From: Acidimicrobiales bacterium
GTDB lineage: Bacteria > Actinomycetota > Acidimicrobiia > Acidimicrobiales > Poriferisodalaceae
DNA: 64,000 bases
Assembly (NCBI GenBank): GCA_009843525.1
Contig: VYDH01000003.1
Location: 119,706-183,705 of the forward strand
Reading direction: 5' to 3'
Shown: one piece after another, positions 33,588 through 42,894 of the stretch
How positions within the stretch are numbered: position 1 is the first letter of the stretch
Layout: every line of letters begins with the position of its first letter
Translations under genes and position numbers: made by a program
Notes under the pieces: model-generated
Database searches by the model: none
Seen by the model: only the letters and a program-made list of their open reading frames with translations
What the model was told of the DNA's origin: nothing

Positions 33588-34466
33588 TCAGCTTGATTGC
33601 GTCGGGCGATGCCGCTGCTCGTCGATGACCCGATTGCGGAGGACGCCGATGCCGGGAACCTCGAAGGAGATCTCGTCGCCCGCAACCAGCCAGCGCGGCG
33701 GGTCGTGCGACCCGCCAGTGCCCTCGGGCGAACCGGTGGCGATGACATCCCCGGGCTCGAGCGGCATCACTCTTGACAGGTAGGAGATGATCTCGGCGAC
33801 CGAGAAGATCATCTCGCTGGCGCTGGCCCTCTGGCGCTCCTCGCCGTTCACCCGGCAGATCACCTCCAGCGCCGCCGGGTCGGCGATCTCGTCGGCCGTC
33901 GTGATCCACGGGCCGATCGAACCGGAGCGGAAGAAGTTCTTGCCCGCGGCCACGCTGTGGCGCTGCCAGTCGCGCACCGAGCCGTCGTTCAGCACCGAAT
34001 AGCCGCCGACGTAGTCGAGGGCATCGGCCACCTCGATGTGACGTCCGGCTCTGCCGATCATCACCGCCAGCTCCACCTCATAGTCGAGCTGGACCGACAC
34101 CGACGGCCGCACAAGGTCCTCGCCGTGGGCCACCAGCGTGCCGGGCGGCTTGTTGAAGTACACGGGCTGCGCGGGGGCCTGCACGTTGCCGCCCAGCGGA
34201 TATTTCTTGTGGTAGTTGGCCCCTGCGCACAGCATGCGCGCACCGGGATCTACTGGCACGGCGAACGTGACTTCGTCCCACGCCACCGAGACAGGCACCC
34301 TCTCGAGTGCCGCCGGATCAGCCATTGCGGCGGCGATCGCGTGGCCGATGTTGGCGATCGGCCCGCTGTCAGCATCGAAGCCGTCGAGTTGGGCCACGCC
34401 GCTGTCGGACGCCACGCCGATGCGAACCGAACTGTCGCCGGCAACGGTGTAGCGCAGCAATCTCAC
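33588..34466 (-). CDS. Fumarylacetoacetate hydrolase family protein
   Basis: The 292-residue FAH-fold protein would cleave or isomerise acyl-pyruvates or decarboxylate oxaloacetate-like acids. ARMLCAGANYHKKYP (about 75-89), QLDYEVELAVMIGR (metal-binding Glu pair, about 123-136), GYSVLNDGSVRDWQ and the C-terminal PGDVIATGSPEGTGGSHDPP are the family blocks. Its usual context is degradation of aromatic or homoprotocatechuate-type intermediates. The GTG at 34466 has TACGGT 8 nt upstream. The 152-nt gap 33436-33587 before the VanY-like gene holds no further gene that I can support. Confidence 0.9.
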   Translation of the reverse strand: MRLLRYTVAGDSSVRIGVASDSGVAQLDGFDADSGPIANIGHAIAAAMADPAALERVPVSVAWDEVTFAVPVDPGARMLCAGANYHKKYPLGGNVQAPAQPVYFNKPPGTLVAHGEDLVRPSVSVQLDYEVELAVMIGRAGRHIEVADALDYVGGYSVLNDGSVRDWQRHSVAAGKNFFRSGSIGPWITTADEIADPAALEVICRVNGEERQRASASEMIFSVAEIISYLSRVMPLEPGDVIATGSPEGTGGSHDPPRWLVAGDEISFEVPGIGVLRNRVIDEQRHRPTQSS

Positions 34467-34474
34467 GGCGAGTC

Positions 34475-34480
34475 ACCGTA
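34475..34480 (-). promoter_or_regulatory. Candidate -10 box of the FAH-family gene
   Basis: TACGGT on the minus strand lies 8 nt before the GTG at 34466. Confidence 0.4.
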
Positions 34481-34535
34481 CTGGTTGCGCGCCCCTCGCC
34501 TCTGGAGTCGGCGAACGCGGCCGCAGCACCGGGGA

Positions 34536-35045
34536 TCAGTCGCTCGCCGTTCGGCGCAGGGGCTCGCCGCCGGCGGCGCGAATTGTGCCCTCGAACCTGT
34601 CGAGGTCGGTGCCGTTCACCTGGCCCGTCCAGGATTCGCCGACACCGCTCGTGTCAAGAGCCGGCTCGACGGACACCTCCACCCGGGGGCTGTCGGTGCG
34701 CAGCACCAGCGTGGCATCGCTGCCCGAGCTCCAGCGGGCGACGATGACCGCTCGACGGAAGCTGATGTCGGCCAGCACGAGACCACTTTCGGTGGCCGCC
34801 AGCAGGCGGTGAACGTTGAACAGGAGCTGATGAGCGACCACCGCGGCCACGATCAGCAGCCAGCCGATGCCCCACGCAATCGCCAAGCCGGCCCCGAGGG
34901 CGAACGCTGCGACTCGCACGATCATGATCCGCCGGTGCGCTCGGGCAGTTTCGACGTCGGTGACGACCACGGCACTGCGCACGCTGACGCCCAGCTCGCC
35001 GAGCAGCTCCACTGCCCGTTCGAGAGCCCGGTCTGCCGGGTTCAT
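34536..35045 (-). CDS. Small membrane protein, function unknown
   Basis: The 169-residue protein has one or two membrane segments at about residues 43-77 (VAAFALGAGLAIAWGIGWLL and VAAVVAHQLLFNVHRLL). A cytoplasmic-looking N-terminal region (MNPADRALERAVELLGELGV) precedes it. The C-terminal part is strand-rich, with DATLVLRTDSPRVEVSVEP. I do not recognise the family. The ATG at 35045 lies 10 nt after the amidase stop on the same strand, so it is probably the last gene of the amidase operon. Confidence 0.6.
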   Translation of the reverse strand: MNPADRALERAVELLGELGVSVRSAVVVTDVETARAHRRIMIVRVAAFALGAGLAIAWGIGWLLIVAAVVAHQLLFNVHRLLAATESGLVLADISFRRAVIVARWSSGSDATLVLRTDSPRVEVSVEPALDTSGVGESWTGQVNGTDLDRFEGTIRAAGGEPLRRTASD

Positions 35046-35055
35046 GGCGCGCCGA

Positions 35056-36570
35056 TCACTGCAGATCGCCCAGCGAGATGAATCCGTCGGCGTCGGCGAT
35101 CTGCTGGGCCACGGCGAGCAGGAGACGCTCGCCTCCGTGCGCCGCGTGCAGCTGCACACCCAGTGGCAGTCCGTCGGCGTCGACCGCAGTCGGCAGCGAG
35201 ATGGCCGGCTGCCCGCTGATGTTGGCCTGGTTCACGAAGGCGGCCAGCTCGGCGATCCGTCGGGCACCGTCAGTCGGATCGGCCAGGTAGCCGAGGGGGG
35301 GCGTGACGTCCGCGAGCACGGGGGTCATCAGCAGGTCGTAGCCGCCGCGGTCTGGAGTGCTCAGCCCCGGGGCGAGATCGGAATTCCAGAACGCCATGAC
35401 GCGCCTGCGCCAGCGGGCGAGCTCTTCGAGCGCCTGCACATACGCCGACGCAGGCAGCGATGCGCCCAACTCCGCCGACCACCAGTTGGCGGGCTCGACG
35501 TCGTCGGATGTCATCGGGCGTCCCAGCCGCTCGGCCCACCCAGCGAGCTCGGTTGCCATGCCGACCGTGCGCACGACAATCGTGTGGTCGGCAAGTTCGG
35601 CGCTGAACCAGCCGTCTGGTGCCGTGTCTGGCTCGATGCGGTGGCCGAGCCGGGCGAGCAGCTCGGCAGCCTGCTCGACAGCCCTTCGCACCGGTGCGCT
35701 CGCACGGCCGGGGTTGCCCGTTGACACGGCGATGCGCAGCGGCGGCATCGAAACGGTCAGTGCGCCGACGAACGACTCGCCGGGGCCGAGCGGGGGAGCG
35801 ATATAGGGATCGCCCGGTGCCGGGCGGCTGATGATGTCGAGGCACCGTGCGGCGTCGCGCACCGTCCGGGTGAGCATCCCGTCCACCGCAAACCCGCCGC
35901 GGTGCTCGCCGAGGCGCGGCGCAGTCGAGACCCGGCCCCGGGTCGGCTTCAGTCCCACCAGTCCGCAGGCAGCGGCGGGAACGCGGATTGAGCCGCCCCC
36001 GTCGTTGCCGTGCGCCACCGGCACGATGCCTGCCGCAACGGCCGCTGCCGAGCCGCCACTGGAACCGCCGGGGGAGCGGTCGAGCGACCACGGGTTCGCC
36101 GTCGGGCCGTAGGCATCCGGCTCGGTGGTGATGGTGGTGCCGAACTCCGGTGTGTTCGTCCGACCCACCGAGATCAACCCAGCACCGCTCAGCAGGCGGT
36201 AGAGGTGGCTGTCGAGCGAACCTCGCCAGCCCAGCTCCACCAGGAAACGGGCACCGGCGTGGTGAAACTCGCCGGCCTGCTCGCAGCCGAGGTCCTTGAT
36301 GGCCATGGGCACGCCGTCGAGCGGCACGCCAACGTCCGACGTGTCGTCGAGCGCGTTGCTGCCGACCCGTCGCCGCGACCAACGCTGCGCCGATGCTTCA
36401 GCCTCAGCCAACGCCAGCTCCGGGCGGGGATGGATGACCGCATTCAACGCCGGATTCAGCCGCTCCATCCGTTCGAGCGCTGCATGCACCGCCTCGGTGG
36501 GGTCTGTCTCGCCTGCGGCAAATGCCTGCGCCAGCGCCGTGGCGTCGGTGAAGCGGCGGTCAGCAGGCAT
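35056..36570 (-). CDS. Amidase (amidase-signature family), paralog 1
   Basis: The 504-residue serine amidase has the Lys of LDGVPMAIKDLG (about 84-95). [17 protein letters not shown] (about 164-180) carries the two serines of the Ser-cisSer-Lys triad, and [20 protein letters not shown] follows. It would hydrolyse amides such as indoleacetamide-type, nylon-oligomer-type or aryl amides. A paralog follows on the same strand 35 nt away. The ATG at 36570 is preceded by AGAGAGGCTGAGCC. Because there is no GatB or GatC gene nearby, it is not GatA of tRNA amidation. Confidence 0.9.
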   Translation of the reverse strand: MPADRRFTDATALAQAFAAGETDPTEAVHAALERMERLNPALNAVIHPRPELALAEAEASAQRWSRRRVGSNALDDTSDVGVPLDGVPMAIKDLGCEQAGEFHHAGARFLVELGWRGSLDSHLYRLLSGAGLISVGRTNTPEFGTTITTEPDAYGPTANPWSLDRSPGGSSGGSAAAVAAGIVPVAHGNDGGGSIRVPAAACGLVGLKPTRGRVSTAPRLGEHRGGFAVDGMLTRTVRDAARCLDIISRPAPGDPYIAPPLGPGESFVGALTVSMPPLRIAVSTGNPGRASAPVRRAVEQAAELLARLGHRIEPDTAPDGWFSAELADHTIVVRTVGMATELAGWAERLGRPMTSDDVEPANWWSAELGASLPASAYVQALEELARWRRRVMAFWNSDLAPGLSTPDRGGYDLLMTPVLADVTPPLGYLADPTDGARRIAELAAFVNQANISGQPAISLPTAVDADGLPLGVQLHAAHGGERLLLAVAQQIADADGFISLGDLQ

Positions 36571-36605
36571 GGCTCAGCCTCTCTGATGCCCGGGAAGCCG
36601 GGAGG

Positions 36606-38090
36606 TCAGCCGCTGCCGGGCCACAGGCTCGGCATGCGGCCCGCCCACGGAGCCGCCCGCTCGAGCTGGCCGGCCAGTGAGAGCAGCATCTCCTCGCTGG
36701 CATGCGCGCCCACGAACTGCACCCCTACGGGCAGATCGCCGGCAGCCCAATGCAGGGGCACCGACATCGCCGGCTGGCCGGTCACGTTGAACTGCGGGGT
36801 GAACTGCAGCAGGTCGTTCAGCCGGCCGCGGCCGGTTTCGGGATTGCGCAGTTCGCCGAGGCGAGGCGGCGGCTCGGCCATGATCGGTGACACCAGCACG
36901 TCGTGGTCAGCCCACCATGCGGCGAGCCGCCGTGTCCAGGCATGGCACCACTCAAGCGCCGACACGTACTGCACTCCGCTGACGTCTCGCCCGATGTCCA
37001 TGAGCGCCCACGTGTCGCCTTCCATATCAGCACGGCTCATGTGCCGACCCAAGGCCTCCTCGAAACCAGCAAGCATGACGACGTTCTGCACGGACACGAT
37101 CATGCGAAAGTGCTCGAAGAACTCCGCGTGGAACATGTCGACGGGCACCGAGTAGTCGACGTGGTGTCCGAGGCTCTCCAACAGCTTCCCAGCGTTCTCG
37201 ACGGCCTGGCTGCATTCGGCGTCCACCGGTCCCCAATCGGAATGCGGGCACAGTCCGACCCGGAGGGTCTGCGGCTCGCATGCCGTCGCCGACTCGAACG
37301 TGCCCGACGGAGGCGGCGCCCAGTAGGGGTCGCCGGGCCACGGCCGGCTGATGCCGTCGAGCACACGGGCACTGTCGCGCACGCTGCGGCTGACGACACC
37401 GTCAACGCTGAATCCTGCCCAGCCGTCACCCGAGTCGGGACCCAGCGACACGCGCCCCCGATTCGGCTTCAGCCCGAACAGCCCGCAGTTGGCGGCGGGT
37501 ACGCGGATCGAGCCGCCCCCGTCATTGGCGTGGGCGATGGGCACGATGCCTGCGGCCACTGCTGCGGCGGACCCCCCGCTGGACCCGCCCGTCGAGTGGC
37601 CGGTGTCCCAGGGATTGGCGGCAGGCCCGTAGGCCAGCGGCTCGGTGGTGATGGTGAGGCCGAATTCCGGGGTGTTCGTGCGGCCGAAGTTCACCAGTCC
37701 CAGCTCAGCGAACATCGTGGCCAGGTGAGCGGTGCTCGACGCGGCATACCCCGCCTCTTTGAGCGCAGCGTTGCCGGCGTGGTACGGCTGTCCTTGCGTC
37801 GTGCAGGTCAGGTCCTTGGTGAGGAACGGGACGCCTGCCAGCGAACTGCCTGTCTCGCCGGCGCTGCGTGCGGCGTCGAGCTGCTCGGCGGCACGGCGGG
37901 CGCTGTCGTCGAGCCGTCCGATGATGGCGTTGATCTCCGGGTTCACCCGGTCTGCCCGAGAGGTGGCCTCGGCCAGCAGTTCCACCGCCGACGCTTCACC
38001 TGAAGCGAACAGCTCGGCAGTGGCCACGCCGTCAGGCAGCTGCGCGGTGGCAGTTCCGGAAGGGGCGCCAGTGGTTGAGTTCTCAGCCAT
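36606..38090 (-). CDS. Amidase (amidase-signature family), paralog 2
   Basis: The 494-residue paralog of the next gene keeps the Lys ([12 protein letters not shown]), [16 protein letters not shown] and [20 protein letters not shown], so both triads are intact. The two proteins agree closely in the catalytic core but differ in the C-terminal half, as expected after an old tandem duplication. It is the first gene of the strand-minus group and is divergent from dnaE2, sharing the 138-nt intergenic region with the LexA-like boxes. Whether it also responds to DNA damage is unknown. Confidence 0.9.
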   Translation of the reverse strand: MAENSTTGAPSGTATAQLPDGVATAELFASGEASAVELLAEATSRADRVNPEINAIIGRLDDSARRAAEQLDAARSAGETGSSLAGVPFLTKDLTCTTQGQPYHAGNAALKEAGYAASSTAHLATMFAELGLVNFGRTNTPEFGLTITTEPLAYGPAANPWDTGHSTGGSSGGSAAAVAAGIVPIAHANDGGGSIRVPAANCGLFGLKPNRGRVSLGPDSGDGWAGFSVDGVVSRSVRDSARVLDGISRPWPGDPYWAPPPSGTFESATACEPQTLRVGLCPHSDWGPVDAECSQAVENAGKLLESLGHHVDYSVPVDMFHAEFFEHFRMIVSVQNVVMLAGFEEALGRHMSRADMEGDTWALMDIGRDVSGVQYVSALEWCHAWTRRLAAWWADHDVLVSPIMAEPPPRLGELRNPETGRGRLNDLLQFTPQFNVTGQPAMSVPLHWAAGDLPVGVQFVGAHASEEMLLSLAGQLERAAPWAGRMPSLWPGSG

Positions 38091-38169
38091 GGCCGCAACG
38101 TAGTTCGGTTGCCGGCCGGGGTCCGAAAGGCCGCGCTCAGGGGCTGAAGCCAGAAGCGAAACCGTCGGA

Positions 38170-38185
38170 GAGAACTTGCGTTCTC
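38170..38185 (+). promoter_or_regulatory. LexA-like SOS box, distal
   Basis: GAGAACTTGCGTTCTC is a palindrome with the actinobacterial LexA core GAAC-N4-GTTC, 44-59 nt before the dnaE2 start codon. Confidence 0.6.
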
Positions 38186-38193
38186 AAAAACTG

Positions 38194-38222
38194 TTGTTCT
38201 TAGAACTCTCGTTCGTTATTGT
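38194..38222 (+). promoter_or_regulatory. dnaE2 promoter
   Basis: TTGTTC, a 17-nt spacer and TATTGT form a -35/-10 pair. The -10 ends 6 nt before the GTG at 38229, so a leaderless mRNA is likely. The proximal SOS box lies in the spacer. Confidence 0.5.
38203..38214 (+). promoter_or_regulatory. LexA-like SOS box, proximal
   Basis: GAACTCTCGTTC has the core GAAC-N4-GTTC, inside the -35/-10 spacer of dnaE2, a classic repressor position. Confidence 0.6.
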
Positions 38223-38228
38223 CGAGCC

Positions 38229-41200
38229 GTGGGTTTCACGAATCCGGGAATTCCCTGGACTGAGTTGGAGCGGCGGTTGTCCGACCGGCCGCCGTTTCGG
38301 GGTTATGGCGAGAGCCTCGCTGCCGACGGCGAGCGGATCGAGCCTGTCGCCCGACCGCGGCCGGCGGAGCCCACGGTGCCGTACGCGGAGTTGCACGCCC
38401 ATTCCAACTTCAGCTTCCTGGACGGGGCGTCGAGTCCTGGCGAGCTGGTGGACGAAGCAGTGCGGCTGGGGCTCGAAGCGCTGGCGCTGACCGATCACAA
38501 CGGGTTCTACGGGGTGGTCCGCTTTGCGGAGGCTGCCGCCGAAGCCGGGCTGCCGACGGTGTTCGGCACTGAGCTGACGCTCGACGCGTATGGCGTCGAC
38601 GAGTTGACGCTCGACGCTTATGGCGCCGGCAGCTCGGTGCCCCCCAAGCGCGGGCGAGTGCCGCGGGTACGTCCTGAGCGCACCGGATGCGCCGACCCCG
38701 TGGGCTCTCACGTGGTGGTGCTGGCTCGCTCACCGGCGGGATACGCCGCGCTGGGCGAATTGATCTCGGCAGCGCAGATGGCGGGCCGCAAGCACGCCCC
38801 ACGCTTGAGCACCGGCGAATTCCTCGCAGCCGCAGCGGCACATCGCGACGAGTGGGCGATCCTCACCGGGCACCGCAAGGGCGCCGTCCCCGCAGCGCTC
38901 ATGGCCCAAGGACCCGGCGGCGGGCCACGTGCTGCAGCCGCCCAGCTCGGTCGTCTCATCTCCGCAGCCGGCCGTCACAACGTCTTCGTCGAGCTGTGGG
39001 ACCACGGCCACCCGCTCGACAGCGACCGCAACGACGCGCTGGCCGAACTGGCTGTGCGAGCCGGCGTCGAGCCGATCTGTACCAACGGCGTCCACTACGC
39101 CATCCCCGCCGGGCGGCGGCTGGCTACCGCTCTGGCTGCGGTGCGAGCCCGGCGCAGCCTCGACGAGCTGGACGGCTGGTTGCCGCCAGCAGCGACAGCG
39201 CACGTGCGATCCGGTGCCGAGCAGGCCCGCCGGTTCGCCCGCTGGCCGGGTGTGGTGAGTGCTGCCGCACAGATCGGTCGCGACTGCGCATTCGATCTGT
39301 CGCTGGTTGCACCCAACCTGCCGCCGTACCCCTGTCCCGACGGTCACGACGAGATGTCGCACCTGCGGCACCTCGTGGCTCAGCGGGCACAGTGGAGGTA
39401 CGGCACCCCTGAGAGCGAGCGGGTGCCGGGGGCGTGGGCGCAGCTCAATCACGAGCTCGACCTCATCGAACAGCTCGGCTTCGCCGGCTATTTCCTGGTG
39501 GTGTACGACATCGTGTCGTTCTGCCGCAGTCGCGACATCTACTGCCAGGGCCGCGGCTCAGCCGCGAACTCGGCGGTCTGCTACTCGCTCGGCATCACCA
39601 ATGTCGACTCGGTCGCGCTGGGGCTGCTGTTCGAGCGCTTCCTGTCGCCCGAGCGCGACGGGCCGCCCGACATCGACATCGACATCGAGAGCGGTCGCCG
39701 TGAGGAAGCCATCCAGTACGTGTACGAGCGCTACGGCCGTGCTCACACGGCGCAGGTGGCGAACGTCATCACCTACCGGGCGCGCTCGTCGGTGCGTGAC
39801 ATGGCCCGGGCCCTGGGTTGGGAGCCCGGCCAAGCTGATGCCTGGTCGAAGTCACTGGACAGGTACAGCCCGCTGCCCACCTCGAACAGGTCCTCGAATG
39901 GGTCCGCAGCCCAGCCCCATCGGGCAGGCCGGCCCCGTGCACGCGACTGGCGCGACGCCGGGCCTGAGCCGACAGTCAACGGCTCCAGCCCGTCGGGCCC
40001 CGGCCAGTCACAGCACGATGAGGTCGGCATTCCCGCCGACGTGGCAGAGCTGGCCGCTGCGCTCGAAGGGGCGCCGCGCCACCTCGGCATCCACTCGGGC
40101 GGCATGGTCATCTGCGACCGGCCGGTGACCCATGTCTGCCCCATCGAATGGGCCGCCAAGGCAGACCGCTCGGTGCTGCAGTGGGACAAGGACGACTGCG
40201 CAGCCGTCGGGCTGGTGAAATTCGATCTGCTCGGGCTGGGAATGCTGTCGGCCCTGCACCACGCCGTCGACCTGATCGCTGACGCGCATCACACGAACGT
40301 TGACATCGGCATGCTGCCCCAGGAGGACGAGGTCTACGACATGCTCTGCCGCGCCGACAGCATCGGCGTGTTCCAGGTGGAGTCACGCGCCCAGATGGCC
40401 ACCCTGCCGCGGCTGCGCCCCCGCTGCTTCTACGACCTGGTGGTGGAGGTGGCGCTCATCCGCCCCGGGCCCATCCAGGGCGGTTCGGTGCACCCCTACA
40501 TCCGGCGGCGCAACGGGGAAGAGCCGGTCACCTACCTGCACCCCCTGCTGGAGAACTCGCTCGAAAAGACGCTGGGCATCCCGCTGTTCCAGGAGCAGCT
40601 CATGCAGATAGCCATCGACGTCGCCGGGTTCACACCCGCCGAGGCCGACGAGCTGCGTCAGGCCATGGGCTCCAAGCGGTCCCGTGAGCGGATGGGCCGC
40701 TTGCGCGAGCGCCTGTTCAGCGGCATGGCCTCCCGGGGGCTGGTCGGCGATGTGGCCGAGCGGGTCTGGGAGAAGATGGTCGCCTTCGCCGACTACGGCT
40801 TCCCCGAGAGCCACTCGGTGTCGTTCGCTCACCTGGTGTATGCCTCGTCGTGGATCAAGCTGCACTACCCGGCAGCGTTCTGCGCAGCGCTGCTGAACGC
40901 GCAGCCGATGGGGTTCTACTCGCCGCACTCGCTGTGCCAGGACGCTCGCCGTCACGGGGTGGTGGTGCATTCACCCTGCATCAACCTGTCCTCCGAGACA
41001 GCCACGCTGGAACCGTGCGATGCCTCCACCGGCGGGATGGCTGTGCGGCTGGGGCTGTCATCGGTGCGGGAGGTGGGCGATGAGCTTGCCGAGCGGATCG
41101 CCGTCGGTGGCCCCTACAGCAGCATGGAAGACCTTCAGCGCCGAGCCGAACTGAGCCTGCAGGCGCTGGAGGCGCTGGCCGCCGCGGGAGCGTTCGACTG

Positions 41201-41723
41201 CTTCGGGCTGTCGCGGCGTGAAGCACTGTGGGCGGCCGGGGCGGTGCACCAGGGAGGCTCGGACCGGCTCGCGGGGGTCGTGACCGGTGCTGAGTCACCG
41301 CCGCTGAGGGGCATGTCAGCAACCGAGACCGCCGCCGCGGACTTGTGGGCCACCGGCGTAGCCCCCAACGGGCATCCGACGAGGTTCCTGCGAACCGAAC
41401 TGGCCGCTGCGGGGGTTCGCACTGCCGCAGAACTGCTCACGTGCCCACCGGGCAAGACCCGCGTTGCCGGCTTGGTGACGCACCGCCAGCGCCCTATGAC
41501 GGCCGGCGGCACGACGTTCCTGAATCTCGAGGATGAGACGGGCCTGGTGAATGTGGTGGTGTCGCGGGGATGCTGGCAGCGGTACCGCTCGGTTGCGCGC
41601 AACATGCCCGCGCTGGTGGTGTCAGGCCGCCTCGAGCGCCATGAGAACGTGGCGAACGTGATCGCCGAGAGACTCGAAGCTCTCGACGTGCCTGCTTCGG
41701 TGGGGAGCCGCGACTTCCGCTGA
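38229..41723 (+). CDS. dnaE2: Error-prone DNA polymerase III alpha subunit (DnaE2)
   Basis: The 1164-residue translesion polymerase of the mutasome starts at GTG 38229. The PHP domain is visible at the N-terminus (YAELHAHSNFSFLDGASSP, about 52-70, and ALTDHNGFYGVVRF). The C-family catalytic block GPPDIDIDIESGRREEAI is at about 477-494 and HLGIHSGGMVI at about 620. The finger and OB regions follow, ending in RVAGLVTHRQRPMTAGGTTF. Two insertions are unusual: a tandem duplication of LTLDAYG near residues 117-134 and a Ser/Arg/Pro-rich loop at about 545-595. The latter sits within the palm, between RSSVRDMARALG and GIPADVAELAAAL. It is 6 kb from imuAB, with genes on the opposite strand between. 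Confidence 0.93.
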   Translation: MGFTNPGIPWTELERRLSDRPPFRGYGESLAADGERIEPVARPRPAEPTVPYAELHAHSNFSFLDGASSPGELVDEAVRLGLEALALTDHNGFYGVVRFAEAAAEAGLPTVFGTELTLDAYGVDELTLDAYGAGSSVPPKRGRVPRVRPERTGCADPVGSHVVVLARSPAGYAALGELISAAQMAGRKHAPRLSTGEFLAAAAAHRDEWAILTGHRKGAVPAALMAQGPGGGPRAAAAQLGRLISAAGRHNVFVELWDHGHPLDSDRNDALAELAVRAGVEPICTNGVHYAIPAGRRLATALAAVRARRSLDELDGWLPPAATAHVRSGAEQARRFARWPGVVSAAAQIGRDCAFDLSLVAPNLPPYPCPDGHDEMSHLRHLVAQRAQWRYGTPESERVPGAWAQLNHELDLIEQLGFAGYFLVVYDIVSFCRSRDIYCQGRGSAANSAVCYSLGITNVDSVALGLLFERFLSPERDGPPDIDIDIESGRREEAIQYVYERYGRAHTAQVANVITYRARSSVRDMARALGWEPGQADAWSKSLDRYSPLPTSNRSSNGSAAQPHRAGRPRARDWRDAGPEPTVNGSSPSGPGQSQHDEVGIPADVAELAAALEGAPRHLGIHSGGMVICDRPVTHVCPIEWAAKADRSVLQWDKDDCAAVGLVKFDLLGLGMLSALHHAVDLIADAHHTNVDIGMLPQEDEVYDMLCRADSIGVFQVESRAQMATLPRLRPRCFYDLVVEVALIRPGPIQGGSVHPYIRRRNGEEPVTYLHPLLENSLEKTLGIPLFQEQLMQIAIDVAGFTPAEADELRQAMGSKRSRERMGRLRERLFSGMASRGLVGDVAERVWEKMVAFADYGFPESHSVSFAHLVYASSWIKLHYPAAFCAALLNAQPMGFYSPHSLCQDARRHGVVVHSPCINLSSETATLEPCDASTGGMAVRLGLSSVREVGDELAERIAVGGPYSSMEDLQRRAELSLQALEALAAAGAFDCFGLSRREALWAAGAVHQGGSDRLAGVVTGAESPPLRGMSATETAAADLWATGVAPNGHPTRFLRTELAAAGVRTAAELLTCPPGKTRVAGLVTHRQRPMTAGGTTFLNLEDETGLVNVVVSRGCWQRYRSVARNMPALVVSGRLERHENVANVIAERLEALDVPASVGSRDFR
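38571..38630 (+). repeat. 30-nt tandem duplication in dnaE2
   Basis: Two 30-nt copies beginning at 38571 and 38601 encode ELTLDAYGVD and ELTLDAYGAG. Confidence 0.65.
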
Positions 41724-41750
41724 AAGCGGTATCACCTAGCGAGTGCTGCG

Positions 41751-42788
41751 TCAGCCCAGAGGTCGGCCGAACGGCAGCTCGTCCTGCCAGGTCTGCAGAA
41801 ACGACTCGGCCCGGTAGCAGGCGGCCATGAACGGGCCGTCGTCGTGGTCGGCGGTTTCGGTCATGACGGCTGCCACGGTCTCGGCCGTTGCCGAACGCAG
41901 GTCGTCGTGCGTGAGCACAGGGTCGGCCCACCAGCCCAACGCCGGACCCGCGGCAGCTACAAAGTCGGCCGCGACCGGCGTGCCCGCTGCGCGCAGCACT
42001 GCCAGGGCCTTCGACGACACCGCGGCAGACGAGAAGGCGACCACCGGCGTGGATCCGGCCATCGAGGCCCCGTCGCCCGACATCGCACCGGGCTTCGAGC
42101 CACAGAACAGCACGTCGACGTCGTCTTGCCAGACGGTCCACGGCTTGGCCGGCTCGCTGTCTCCCGAGAGCGTTGCCACGCACATCTCGCCGTCTGCCAG
42201 CCAGGCCTCCGCAAGTGCCACCGGGTCGAGTTGACCATTCGCACAGCCCTTCGCCGTGGCTACCCGCGCGATGGTCGCCCCTGCTGACACGGCTTCTCGT
42301 GCGATGCCCAATCCTGCCGGACCGAATCCCTCGATCGCGATGCGCTTGCCGTCGAGACCGCCGAGCAGGCCGGCTGCCGCGGCAGCAGCCCCGACCCCGA
42401 TGAGCTCGTGGTTGAACGAGATGCCGTCGCGATCGTCGTTGCCGATGAGATTGCGCTGGTCGTGGGCCAGCACGGGCGCCAGCAGCTCAGCGTCGAGCCG
42501 CAGGCCCGGGCTGGTCGAGAGCCGACCGCTGGAAAAGTCGTCGGCTAACTCGTCCGCCAGCGCTTCGACTGCTCCGGCGGCATCGGCAGGGTCGGACTTC
42601 AGGCCGATGCTGGCGCCGCTGCGCTGCTGCTCCAGCGTGGCGAAGACGTAGGTCAGATGCCGGACGAGCATCGTTGCGTTGCCGGGGATGAGACGGCTGC
42701 CGAGGCGGGCCTCCCCGACGTAGTGCTGGGCACCAGGCAGGTCGAAGATGACGAAGCCGGGTGTCGATTCGAGTTGGCGGGTCTCCAC
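41751..42788 (-). CDS. Glu/Leu/Phe/Val dehydrogenase-like NAD(P)-binding protein
   Basis: The 345-residue protein is related to ELFV amino-acid dehydrogenases. GKRIAIEGFGPAGLGIAREA (about 146-165) is a Rossmann dinucleotide motif, followed by ARVATAKGCANGQLDPVALA, like the 'SDSKGGI' strand of glutamate dehydrogenase. The N-terminal domain is shorter than the usual about 200 residues and lacks a clear substrate Lys motif, so it is a divergent member. The GTG at 42788 starts METRQLESTPGFVIFD. It is divergent from the ROK regulator gene and could be controlled by it. Confidence 0.6.
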   Translation of the reverse strand: METRQLESTPGFVIFDLPGAQHYVGEARLGSRLIPGNATMLVRHLTYVFATLEQQRSGASIGLKSDPADAAGAVEALADELADDFSSGRLSTSPGLRLDAELLAPVLAHDQRNLIGNDDRDGISFNHELIGVGAAAAAAGLLGGLDGKRIAIEGFGPAGLGIAREAVSAGATIARVATAKGCANGQLDPVALAEAWLADGEMCVATLSGDSEPAKPWTVWQDDVDVLFCGSKPGAMSGDGASMAGSTPVVAFSSAAVSSKALAVLRAAGTPVAADFVAAAGPALGWWADPVLTHDDLRSATAETVAAVMTETADHDDGPFMAACYRAESFLQTWQDELPFGRPLG

Positions 42789-42866
42789 CGGCCAAGTCTG
42801 CCATCGACTGTCCGACGACTCCCCGAGTTCTGCCAGTGGAATCGCGGACGTGGGGCAGATTACGGC

Positions 42867-42894
42867 TTGACATGCGCTTTTTGTAAGGTAATAT
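42867..42894 (+). promoter_or_regulatory. Promoter of the ROK repressor operon
   Basis: TTGACA, a 16-nt spacer and TAATAT form a near-consensus sigma-70 promoter in an AT-rich segment that stands out from its surroundings. The start codon at 42905 is only 10 nt after the -10, so the leader is very short. Confidence 0.65.

Noticed and set aside
36606..38090. Amidase as GatA of the tRNA amidotransferase
   Set aside because: There is no gatB or gatC nearby, and two paralogs lie side by side.
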